Source: Sphingopyxis panaciterrae (GTDB taxonomy: Bacteria > Pseudomonadota > Alphaproteobacteria > Sphingomonadales > Sphingomonadaceae). From it: a stretch of 64,000 bases of DNA. The notes below the pieces were generated by a model. That model was given only the letters and a program-made list of their open reading frames with translations, did no database searches and was not told the origin of the DNA. The stretch covers positions 124,001 through 188,000 of the forward strand of contig NZ_JAASQN010000005.1 of NCBI RefSeq assembly GCF_011762125.1, given 5' to 3'. This document shows, in pieces, positions 18,096-25,884 of the stretch (within the stretch, counting starts at the first letter, position 1; the number at the start of each line of letters is the position of its first letter). A program made the position numbers and the translations under genes.

Positions 18096-19051
18096 GTCGC
18101 GGACGTCTGTTGCAAGAATCGCTCTACCTCATCGAACTCCACTACAGATGTCCCGAGCTTTCCTACCGCGACACCCCCGGCCGCATTGGCAAAGGTCACC
18201 GCGCTTTCCCAAGCAACTCCGGTTCCGCGCATGACGGCCAACGCCGCGATTACGGTGTCGCCCGCACCCGATACGTCGAATACTTCCTGTGCCCGCGTTT
18301 GCTGGTGGAAGATGCCATCTGGGGCGTATAATTTCATGCCCTGTTCGCTCATCGTCACGACAAGTACCTCAAGGCCTAACTTCGCCCTTAACTGCTCTGC
18401 CTTCGTATCAAGTTCTTCCGGCGTGGACCAGATGCCAACGGTATCGGCCAACTCGCTCAGGTTTGGCGTGACCGTTGTCGCCCCGGCATACCGCCTATAA
18501 TCACGCCCTTTTGGGTCGACCAGAACTGGCTTGCCGAGCTTTCGAGCCAAGGCAATTAGGTCCGCGACATGTGCCAACGCACCTTTTCCATAGTCGGAAA
18601 GAACGACGACATCCGTCCCGGCGAGGAGTTCCGTATATTCCGCCTGCTTTGCCAGCAGTACGTCGGATGACGGCGGTTCCTCAAAATCCACCCGCAACAT
18701 TTGTTGGTGTTGACCGATCACGCGCAACTTCAGCGTGGTGCGTATGATGGAATCGACACTGAGGTGGTGGCGCACCCCAGACTCATCCAGAGCTCGGCGC
18801 AGGCGATCTGCGGTCGCGTCGGCACCGACCACCGCCAGCAACGTTGCCCGGGCGCCAAGCGAAACGACATTGCGCGCGACATTCGCCGCACCGCCCGGTC
18901 GCTCTTCACAGCGCGAAACATGCACGATTGGCACCGGCGCCTCCGGCGAAATCCGCCGAACGTCGCCGAACCAATACTCGTCCAGCATCACATCGCCGAC
19001 GACTAAGACATTGAGACTCGCGATCCTGTCGCGTAGGTTTGCGCTAGGCAT
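18092..19051 (-). CDS. hldA: D-glycero-beta-D-manno-heptose-7-phosphate kinase
   Basis: 319 residues from the ATG at 19051, chosen because GGAGG lies just upstream; the frame extends nine codons further without such a site. It is a PfkB/ribokinase-family kinase: RPGGAANVARN near residue 50 and VSGAGDTV with the catalytic Asp near the C-terminus. It phosphorylates C1 of heptose 7-phosphate and equals the N-terminal half of HldE. Its start overlaps the gmhA stop. Confidence 0.92.
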   Translation of the reverse strand: MPSANLRDRIASLNVLVVGDVMLDEYWFGDVRRISPEAPVPIVHVSRCEERPGGAANVARNVVSLGARATLLAVVGADATADRLRRALDESGVRHHLSVDSIIRTTLKLRVIGQHQQMLRVDFEEPPSSDVLLAKQAEYTELLAGTDVVVLSDYGKGALAHVADLIALARKLGKPVLVDPKGRDYRRYAGATTVTPNLSELADTVGIWSTPEELDTKAEQLRAKLGLEVLVVTMSEQGMKLYAPDGIFHQQTRAQEVFDVSGAGDTVIAALAVMRGTGVAWESAVTFANAAGGVAVGKLGTSVVEFDEVERFLQQTSAT

Positions 19052-19631
19052 AAGCCTCCGCGGGGCGGAATGCCTCATCCAGATAGGCGCACAACGAATG
19101 ATATATCAACAGATGAGCGGTCTGGATCCGGTCTGTCTCAGCGAGCGGGACGATGATGGATAAGTCGCTCAATACCGCCAGCTTGCCTCCGTCGCGCCCA
19201 AGCAGGCCGAAGGTGGTCGCACCGATCGCATGCGCGGCCTCGAAAGCACGCACCACATTCGACGAATTGCCGGAAGTCGAAATTCCCCAGACGATATCTC
19301 CCGGTCGGGCGAGCGCTTCGACCTGCCGACTGAACACCGTCTCATAAGAGTAATCGTTACTCCAAGCGGTGAGGATTGAACTGTCCGTTGAAAGCGCGAT
19401 GGCAGCGAGACCCGGGCGTTCTACCTTGTAACGTCCGACCAACTCTGCCGCGATATGCTGAGCGTCCGCAGCCGAGCCGCCATTCCCCATTATCAGGAAC
19501 TTTCCGCCATTGCGCAGCACTTCCGCGAGTTGTTGTGCTACCGGATCTATGCTCAAAACGAAGTCCGGTGTCAGCGCGTCAAGCAACGCCGCCAAGGTTC
19601 CGCTAATCTCAGTGCCGATTGAAAACGTCAT
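19044..19631 (-). CDS. gmhA: Sedoheptulose 7-phosphate isomerase
   Basis: 195 residues, SIS-domain isomerase. MGNGGSAADAQHIAAELVGR at about 47-66 and GISTSGNSSNVV near 115 are the sugar-phosphate binding loops. It converts sedoheptulose 7-phosphate to D-glycero-D-manno-heptose 7-phosphate, the first committed step. It is the first intact gene of the operon gmhA-hldA-hldC-gmhB-methyltransferase. Confidence 0.93.
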   Translation of the reverse strand: MTFSIGTEISGTLAALLDALTPDFVLSIDPVAQQLAEVLRNGGKFLIMGNGGSAADAQHIAAELVGRYKVERPGLAAIALSTDSSILTAWSNDYSYETVFSRQVEALARPGDIVWGISTSGNSSNVVRAFEAAHAIGATTFGLLGRDGGKLAVLSDLSIIVPLAETDRIQTAHLLIYHSLCAYLDEAFRPAEAYA

Positions 19632-19846
19632 TTGTTTCCCAATATCCTGCCAATGCCGCCAGCTATCGCCACCCCCGCGACGGCAAGGGGTGTCGCAACC
19701 GGACGCTGTTTCGAATGGATCACATCACAAACTTCTGAAAGTGGCCGAGGTGCGTTTGATGCGTAAAGCAAGTCCTTGTTTCGATCAGGAAGATTCCGGC
19801 CAGGAAGACGCTCGTTGGCCCCTTCATTCGACGCGATAGATGGCCG
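19628..19846 (-). pseudogene. Possible 3' remnant of a gene upstream of gmhA
   Basis: An open frame of about 72 codons without an ATG ends in TGA that overlaps the gmhA ATG by 4 bp, the same coupling used throughout this operon. It reads RPLSEVCDVIHSKQRPVATP and ends in a Gly/Ala/Ile-rich stretch. The coupling suggests the tail of a decayed or truncated upstream gene. I do not recognise the family. Confidence 0.3.
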
Positions 19847-20071
19847 TCACTTCCCATCCGGTGCCCGCGCGTAAGCAGCCTCTGGCGACAACACCGCCGA
19901 ATCCCCAAGCTGGATAAGAAGCGCAAAGGCAACCGATCGCCATAGCTCGTGACAAAATAACTGCTTTTTCATGATTTTCAACAAACTGGATTGAGCAAAT
20001 CTCTGTAGATGCTCTTTAAGATAGACGCCGCGCTATGGCGCAACTGCAAACGCAGATCAAGCTTGGGGCGG
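19847..20071. other. Intergenic region upstream of the gmhA operon
   Basis: No supported gene. Together with the remnant at 19628-19846 it makes up the 440 bp between gmhA and the first glycosyltransferase. The AT-richer part at about 19945-20000 is a reasonable place for the gmhA-operon promoter, but no clear boxes were identified. Confidence 0.3.
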
Positions 20072-21328
20072 CTAACGAAAAGGGTTTTTGTTTTCGTGTA
20101 TGTTCACGCCGCCGAGCAGACGGCATGCCTGCTTGAAGGCGCGATCAACGTCGATCTCGGACATGCAACGCTGGCTGTGCGGGCAGTCTTCCTTGACGTT
20201 GATGTGGCAATAGGAACACGGTGTTCTAGAGTGCACGATCGCCACGTCAGACCCCACGGGTTGCCAAACGCGGGGATCGCTCACTCCGCCGTAAACGCAA
20301 AGCGTCGGCACACCCAACAATGCCGCCAGATGGGTGCCCCCCGTATCATTACCGATATAGAGAGAAGCACCAGCGACAAGATTGGGCAAATCGGGCAGAG
20401 ACGTGCCGGCAAGATTCACGCACGTTTCCGGAGTGAACGTCTCACAGAAAAGCGCAGCGCTCTCGCGCTCCGTCGCCGAGCCGACCGCCACTATGGCGAA
20501 ATCGTAGCTCGCAACGATGCGCTTGGCGAGCGCGACGAAATTCTGCAGCGGCCATGTCCGGTTTACCGATCGGGCGCATGGCGCGATCACCATATAGCGG
20601 CGACCTTCAAACGGCCTGCCAGCCCATGTGCTGTCGACCAAGCGGGAAATTTGTCTCATCGGCCGCGTCACGAACGTGTCGACCATAAGCGCGACCAGCA
20701 TGTTCACGCGGGTCGCCGCGTGAAGCTGCTCCGGGCCGTCAGGCGGAATTTCGGCCAGAGCCAAGTCGAGTATGGGTGCATCTGGCGGACGATCCCCCGC
20801 TTTGGCGTAGCCCACCCGGAATGTGGCACTCACATATGTCAAACATGGTCGGGTGTCGAAATCATGCCTTAAATCGATCGCGACATCATAGGAACTCAGT
20901 CCAAGTTCCGCGACCCCTGCACAACGGGGATCGAATTCGCTACCGTATATGGTCTCGTTTTTCTTCTCGAATCCTTCGTCGAAGAACCGGTATTTCAAGA
21001 CGTCGTCGAATATCCCAAGGGCTTGCGCGAGATCGTAATTCGTCGGATCGCATATCAGTGTGATATGGGCCTGCGGCCATGACGCCCGCAACCGACACAG
21101 CGCCTCCACCGAGACGAAAAAATCCCCGATATGGTCCAGCTTGACGACGAGAATCCTGCGGATGACTATATTCTCGCTCAAGACTCGGGCTGGAAGTGCG
21201 ACATTTCCTGCGACCGGAACCGAAGGCTTGCGGGCGATCTCGGCCAACCGCCTCCGCTCCATCCGCTTGTGACGAAGAGTTTTGGGGACGAAAAGAATAT
21301 AGAAAATTCGGTTTAGTTTACGCAACAT
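20072..21328 (-). CDS. Glycosyltransferase family 9 (heptosyltransferase-like)
   Basis: 418 residues. The GT9 N-terminal motif RRILVVKLDHIGDFFVSVEAL begins near 57, and the C-terminal nucleotide-sugar site is IGNDTGGTHLAALLGVPTLCVYG. A cysteine cluster CSYC-X7-C-X5-C follows, as in many WaaF-like enzymes. Residues 1-55 are a basic extension. It most likely transfers heptose from the ADP-heptose made by the adjacent genes; the acceptor is unknown. GC is lower than in the surrounding chromosome. Transcribed in the same direction as the gmhA operon. Confidence 0.88.
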   Translation of the reverse strand: MLRKLNRIFYILFVPKTLRHKRMERRRLAEIARKPSVPVAGNVALPARVLSENIVIRRILVVKLDHIGDFFVSVEALCRLRASWPQAHITLICDPTNYDLAQALGIFDDVLKYRFFDEGFEKKNETIYGSEFDPRCAGVAELGLSSYDVAIDLRHDFDTRPCLTYVSATFRVGYAKAGDRPPDAPILDLALAEIPPDGPEQLHAATRVNMLVALMVDTFVTRPMRQISRLVDSTWAGRPFEGRRYMVIAPCARSVNRTWPLQNFVALAKRIVASYDFAIVAVGSATERESAALFCETFTPETCVNLAGTSLPDLPNLVAGASLYIGNDTGGTHLAALLGVPTLCVYGGVSDPRVWQPVGSDVAIVHSRTPCSYCHINVKEDCPHSQRCMSEIDVDRAFKQACRLLGGVNIHENKNPFR

Positions 21329-21783
21329 TTGCCGTTCTCGTATTTTGACTTCCGTGAAACGTCTCTACCGCTCGGCACGGCACGGCGTGCGTCCGCGATG
21401 CGGCTGGGCAGGGGTGGCCATTCCGGTCGATTTCTTCCATAATGAACTCGCCGGCGCCCGAAGCATTAACAGCAGACACGGCAAGCATGCCGCCGAACCG
21501 ACGCTTTTCCCATGGAGCCCCATTTCATCAAAGTCGCCAAGCGTCAAACATTCCTGACGGCTCATTCTCTTCTGCCTTCGCACCCACGCCGACCGCCACG
21601 GGGGTTGCCAGCATCCATGCTTGGCCTCTAAGCAACCATGATCGAAGAAATATACCGGCTGAAAAAGGGGCTCATGACAGCCTCGTTAATCGAAAATCAC
21701 ATTAGTATATTGAAAACTCCCAACGGGGAGGTAAGCGGAGCCGCGTATCCGCTTCGCGATATCCAGCACAACAGGAATTGACG
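21329..21783. other. Divergent intergenic region between two GT9 genes
   Basis: 455 bp without a convincing gene. The right half (about 21660-21780) is AT-richer and should hold the promoter of the plus-strand GT9 gene. A ribosome site AGGAA at 21774-21778 precedes its GTG. Nothing else recognised. Confidence 0.35.
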
Positions 21784-23559
21784 GTGAGAGTTAAAAGCTT
21801 CTTCAAAGGCATTTTTAATTTGGGGAAGTTTCGCGAAGAAACTTTGTCGGACAGAAGGCTTTTGCACGATTTTATTCGCAAGTACGAAGCAAAATCATCG
21901 GTGGACCCTGCTTACGAACCGCGCGAGCCCGAGGACGAGGTACATGAGCGTTCTTTCGCGAATGATTTCGTTTATATAGAGCCGACCCTTGTCCCGCGCA
22001 GCGTCAAGAGTCTGACGGTCAGACACGAGCCCTCGGCCAACATCACGAAGATCGGCCGACATGGAAGAACGAAATATGGAGATGGCAGAACTGTTTCCGG
22101 CATCGACGTTGTCCGAGGTTTTTTCATCTCAACTGCCCCGATTCTGGAAGTCGAGATCTATTTGGATTCGCAGCTGATCTTTGCGGGTCCGCCGCAGGTA
22201 TCGGCCTTATGGAACGAGCGAAGCAGCCGTGATATCAAGAAATACGCGTTTAACGCTTGGCTGGATTTCACGAATCAGATGCGCGGCAAGCGCGAGTTGG
22301 TCATCCGGATCAAGCCGCTGGATGGCAAAGTGATCGAAGGGGTGACTTGGATCAGCACGACCATCATCGTCGCCGATCCGATTCCGGAAAAGCAATGCCG
22401 GAACAGCGATGCGGCGATCCCCTCGCTGCCTAGCGCACCGGATTTGACGCTGGATCAGCGCATCAACGCACTGCCTACGTCGGTTCATAAAGCGTCCTCC
22501 AATTCCATTCCGATAGCAGCCGAGCGGATTCTGGTGTTGCGGATCGATCAGCTTGGCGATCTTGCTGTGTCGGTTCCGGCTCTGCGCCGGCTGCGAGAGA
22601 TCGTACCAAACGCACATATCACAGCGCTGCTCGGCCCAGCCAATGCGGACCTGGGTCGGACTTTAGCTCTGTTCGACGACGTCATTGTCTTCGACATACC
22701 AGACGACCCGCAACAGCGGCGGCGCGCGGCGGGCCCCGAAATGCAGATCGAGCTCGCACGCCTGCTTCATGGTCGCAAATTTGACGTCGCGATCAATCTG
22801 GCGATACACGGCGAGGTAAACAATCTGCTACACCTCTCCGGCGCACCCGTAACGGTCGGTTTCGCCAGCGGAAACACAGACTGGATGACGCTGAGCCTCA
22901 GCGCCGCCACGCACGATGCCAAGAGTGGCGCGGACTTGATGCGTCATTCAGCACGCACGCGCACGCTCGTCGAAGCGTTCGGCGCCTTGTTGGATAGCGG
23001 CGCGGCTCCGCTGCGCCGGACGGATCTGGATCGGAACGTGTTGAATGCCCGCGGCATCGGGAACAATGACGAATTCGCGGTGCTGCATACCGGCGCCCGG
23101 ATCCAGTTCACCCGATGGCACGGCTATCTCGAGCTCGCCGAAAAGCTGTTGACCGAGACAGACCTGAAGATCGTCATCATGTCGGACAAACCGGACGAAG
23201 CGATATCCGCCTTCGCCGAAAAACATTCAGACCGTGTAGTCGCGGTCGCCGGCAAGATCCCGTTCGACCATTTCGATGCATTCCTTTCCTATTGCAAGGT
23301 GTTCGTTGGCAACGATTCCGGCCCGAAACATTTTGCAGCCTTACGTGGCACGCAGGTGGTATCGATTCATTCCGCTCGAATCGGCTGGGAGGAATGGGGG
23401 CAGGAGATCAGCGGTGTCGTCCTGAGCCGGAAGGTACCGTGTGCCGGCTGCTATCTGCACTATGAGCCCACCGAATGCGCCAAGGACGTTGCCTGCATCA
23501 AATATATTCAGGTCGATGAGGTGCTACGCGAGGTCAAGAACTGCCTGATCGTAACCTAG
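21784..23559 (+). CDS. Two-domain glycosyltransferase family 9 protein with novel N-terminal domain
   Basis: 591 residues from GTG at 21784 (AGGAA seven bases upstream); a TTG two codons earlier is badly spaced. Residues from about 245 are GT9: RILVLRIDQLGDLAVSVPAL and, later, VGNDSGPKHFAALRGTQVVS, then CAGC-X8-C-X5-C. The first 220 residues match no family I recognise. They begin with a charged helical stretch and then look beta-rich (GIDVVRGFFISTAPILEVEI, LVIRIKPLDGKVIEG), suggesting a beta-sandwich, perhaps acceptor- or carbohydrate-binding. It is divergent from the other GT9 gene. Confidence 0.82.
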   Translation: MRVKSFFKGIFNLGKFREETLSDRRLLHDFIRKYEAKSSVDPAYEPREPEDEVHERSFANDFVYIEPTLVPRSVKSLTVRHEPSANITKIGRHGRTKYGDGRTVSGIDVVRGFFISTAPILEVEIYLDSQLIFAGPPQVSALWNERSSRDIKKYAFNAWLDFTNQMRGKRELVIRIKPLDGKVIEGVTWISTTIIVADPIPEKQCRNSDAAIPSLPSAPDLTLDQRINALPTSVHKASSNSIPIAAERILVLRIDQLGDLAVSVPALRRLREIVPNAHITALLGPANADLGRTLALFDDVIVFDIPDDPQQRRRAAGPEMQIELARLLHGRKFDVAINLAIHGEVNNLLHLSGAPVTVGFASGNTDWMTLSLSAATHDAKSGADLMRHSARTRTLVEAFGALLDSGAAPLRRTDLDRNVLNARGIGNNDEFAVLHTGARIQFTRWHGYLELAEKLLTETDLKIVIMSDKPDEAISAFAEKHSDRVVAVAGKIPFDHFDAFLSYCKVFVGNDSGPKHFAALRGTQVVSIHSARIGWEEWGQEISGVVLSRKVPCAGCYLHYEPTECAKDVACIKYIQVDEVLREVKNCLIVT

Positions 23560-23583
23560 GTTGCACTTAACATTCACTGACAA

Positions 23584-23754
23584 CATTACGACAAGGAGCT
23601 CTATCGCCAACGCTACAAGATCGAGAACGTCTTCGGCAGGATCAAGAACTGGCGACGCGTCGCGAACCGCTATGCCCGATGCGCACGCAACCCTGCTGCT
23701 TCAGGTGGAGTCACCATCGCCTTGTCTGGCCTAATCGTGCCGGGCGACACGTAA
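23584..23754 (+). pseudogene. IS5-family transposase remnant (C-terminal part)
   Basis: The reading frame gives HYDKELYRQRYKIENVFGRI followed by KNWRRVANRYARCA, the conserved C-terminal block with the catalytic Glu (Y-R-x-R-x-x-I-E-N) of IS5-type transposases. No start or upstream half is present here; the end is slightly out of frame near 23690. It complements the N-terminal fragment at 15931-16270 on the other side of the heptose island. No terminal inverted repeat was evident on the right. Confidence 0.8.
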
Positions 23755-23941
23755 AGCGGCGCAAGGACAATCAAGGCGGCAGCGGCCCCAGGACTGCCCG
23801 CGGAACACCCAAGGCATTGATAGCCGCATCGGTATAGCTGATCCTCGGCTGCGAGGCGTAGGTCGTCGATCGAGCCGGTCCGGTGTCAAATCCGACCGGA
23901 TCGCGCTGGGCTTGGCGCGCCCCGCGCGGCAGCACGGCGGG
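23755..23941. other. Intergenic region right of the island
   Basis: GC rises to the chromosomal level here, marking the island edge. A minus-strand frame ending at 23771 overlaps the LuxR gene and has no recognisable product, so it was not called. Confidence 0.35.
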
Positions 23942-24592
23942 GTGAGTGACCTGGGGGGCCATATCCATCTCGTCTTGCCGGACCCGACCGAGCGCGCGGC
24001 CTGTTTTCGTGCGCTGGCGGTGGGCGGCGGCAGGATCGTGCGCAGCTTTGCGAACGCCGACGCGTGGCTGGAGGCCGAAGCCGAGCGGGAAAGCGGCATC
24101 CTGTTGTTTCACTGGCGGCAGCCCGGTGCGACGAGCGGCGCGGCGTTGCTCGACCGCGTCGCCGGACGCGCGGGCACGACGATCTTCGTCGCCGCCGATC
24201 ATCTGGCGATCGAGGAAACGCGCGCGGTCTTGCGCGGCGGGGCGCGCGACCTGCTCCCCGCGCCGCTCGACCCGCGCCTCGTTCGCCGCGCCATCGAGCG
24301 ATCGCTGGGCGACTGGCATCTGCGGCAGGACGCGCTCAGCCGCCACCGCGAAGCCGAGACGCGGCTGGCCGCGCTGACCCCGCGCGAGCGCGACATCGTC
24401 GGGGCGATCGCCGCCGGGCTCGGCAACAAGGCGATCGCGCGCCGGCTGGACCTTAGCCCGCGCACCGTCGAGGTTCACCGCGCCAACATCATGCGGCGCG
24501 TGCAGGCGGGCAGCGTCGCCGAGTTGCTACGGCTGCAGTTCACCGCCGAATCGGCCGGCCCGGCGGAGAATAGCGTCCATTTCGGGGCATAG
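23942..24592 (+). CDS. LuxR-type regulator with degenerate receiver domain
   Basis: 216 residues from GTG at 23942; a TTG at 23912 would add ten residues. The C-terminal LuxR helix-turn-helix is clear: LTPRERDIVGAIAAGLGNKA then RRLDLSPRTVEVHRANIM, FixJ-like. The N-terminal 115 residues align with a FixJ receiver, but where the phosphorylated Asp should be (V-T-D-V-R-M-P) it reads LLFHWRQPG, with His in place of Asp. The following Thr/Ser and Lys positions are also replaced. It probably works without phosphorylation. No kinase gene is adjacent. Confidence 0.85.
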   Translation: MSDLGGHIHLVLPDPTERAACFRALAVGGGRIVRSFANADAWLEAEAERESGILLFHWRQPGATSGAALLDRVAGRAGTTIFVAADHLAIEETRAVLRGGARDLLPAPLDPRLVRRAIERSLGDWHLRQDALSRHREAETRLAALTPRERDIVGAIAAGLGNKAIARRLDLSPRTVEVHRANIMRRVQAGSVAELLRLQFTAESAGPAENSVHFGA

Positions 24593-24726
24593 AGTTCACG
24601 GGCCAGCGGCCGAATGCGCCGCCGCACCGCTATAAGAATATCGAACGGCGTACCGCCCTTGTGTTGGTCCCCATCGGCGCAGCCGTTCGCCCGCGTCCGC
24701 CAACCCCACCTGGCGCGCGCAAACGA

Positions 24727-24752
24727 GCAGGGTCGGCGAGGGCCGACCCTGC
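24727..24752. terminator. Strong GC-rich hairpin between convergent genes
   Basis: GCAGGGTCGGC, loop GAGG, GCCGACCCTGC: a perfect 11-bp stem between the LuxR gene and the convergent acyltransferase gene. There is no U-tract, so it is either a non-classical terminator or part of a repeat. Confidence 0.45.
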
Positions 24753-24834
24753 TTCGCTGGGGAGGTTGGCTCTGTTTAAATCGTCATCCCGGCGAAGCCA
24801 AAGGGACAGCGCCCTGGTCAAAAATGATCGCGCT

Positions 24835-25884
24835 TTAGCCCGCGACGACCAGCGCGCGCTGGTCGGCGCGGCCCATCGACAGCAGCACCGGATCGGCCGC
24901 CTGCCGCGCCGCGAAATCCGCCTTGCTGGTAAGTCCCTGCCATTCGATGCCGATCAACGCCTGGGCGATCGCGCCGCCGAGCGTCTCGCCCGGGCCGGGC
25001 AGGATGATGGCGTCGGGGGCGAATTCCTTCACCGCGACCTGCACCGACAGCGCGAAATCATAGGGGGCGAGGATCTGGTGACCGAAGGTGTAATCCCACA
25101 CGTCGGCGGGATCGCTCGCGAAGCGGCGCCAGATATGGCCGCGGCCATCGACCATCGGCAACGCGGGGGGGCCGAACAACACGGCGGGCAGTTCGGCCTT
25201 CGCCTTGTCCGCGCTGCCGAACATCAGCGGCGTGTGGAACGGGCCGTGCCCCGCGAGACGCAAGGGGTCGCGCCCGGGAGTCGGCGGCGCTTCGGCGAGC
25301 AGCGCGGCAAGGCCTTCCTCATTGCCGGCGAAGACGAGCATGCCGGCCAGATCGATCGACAGCGCGAGGGCATGGCCGGGGCGCGATCCGATATCGGCGG
25401 CGAGGCCGAGTAATTTTTCGCGCAGGCCCGGCATCGGCCGCCAGTCGTCGCCGACGATCTGGAGCAAGATCTGGCCGCCGGGACCGTGCGTCTGGCTGTT
25501 GAGCCCCATCGCATTGCTGATCCGGAACCCGTCCTCGACCGACACCGCGCCGCCGCACGCGAGCGCGCTGTACCAGCCCATCGAATTGCCCGCCACGGCG
25601 GCAATATCGAATGCCTCGCGGTCGATGCTCAGGAAGTCGAGGATCGTCGCGGTGTAGATCAGCGGCGCCGCAACGTCGCCGCGCATATGGGTAGCGACAC
25701 TGAAGCGGTCGGCGCCGTCGAGTTCGGTGACGGTCGGCTGGCCCCGCTCGCGGCGCTGGGCGTCGAAATTCGCGATCAACTCGCCGAAGCGCGCGCCGTG
25801 CAGCCGCGCGATGCTGCCAAGCTCGCCCTTGCCGTAGGTGCCGCGGCCGGGCGCGACGACCAGCGCGGTCTTGCGCGCGCTCAT
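24835..25884 (-). CDS. Malonyl-transacylase-like (FabD fold) protein
   Basis: 349 residues. The nucleophile elbow GNSMG puts Ser101 at the active site, and GPFHTPLM supplies His217, the Ser-His pair of ACP S-malonyltransferases. It is longer than and divergent from FabD, which is normally in a fab cluster, and its ATG overlaps the stop of the fused E1 dehydrogenase by 4 bp. The coupling suggests it handles the acyl group made by that dehydrogenase; the substrate is unknown. Confidence 0.78.
   Translation of the reverse strand: MSARKTALVVAPGRGTYGKGELGSIARLHGARFGELIANFDAQRRERGQPTVTELDGADRFSVATHMRGDVAAPLIYTATILDFLSIDREAFDIAAVAGNSMGWYSALACGGAVSVEDGFRISNAMGLNSQTHGPGGQILLQIVGDDWRPMPGLREKLLGLAADIGSRPGHALALSIDLAGMLVFAGNEEGLAALLAEAPPTPGRDPLRLAGHGPFHTPLMFGSADKAKAELPAVLFGPPALPMVDGRGHIWRRFASDPADVWDYTFGHQILAPYDFALSVQVAVKEFAPDAIILPGPGETLGGAIAQALIGIEWQGLTSKADFAARQAADPVLLSMGRADQRALVVAG

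Noticed and set aside
23771..24478. 235-codon minus-strand frame overlapping the LuxR gene
   Set aside because: Overlaps a well-supported LuxR gene; the non-overlapping tail is only about 60 codons with no recognisable family.
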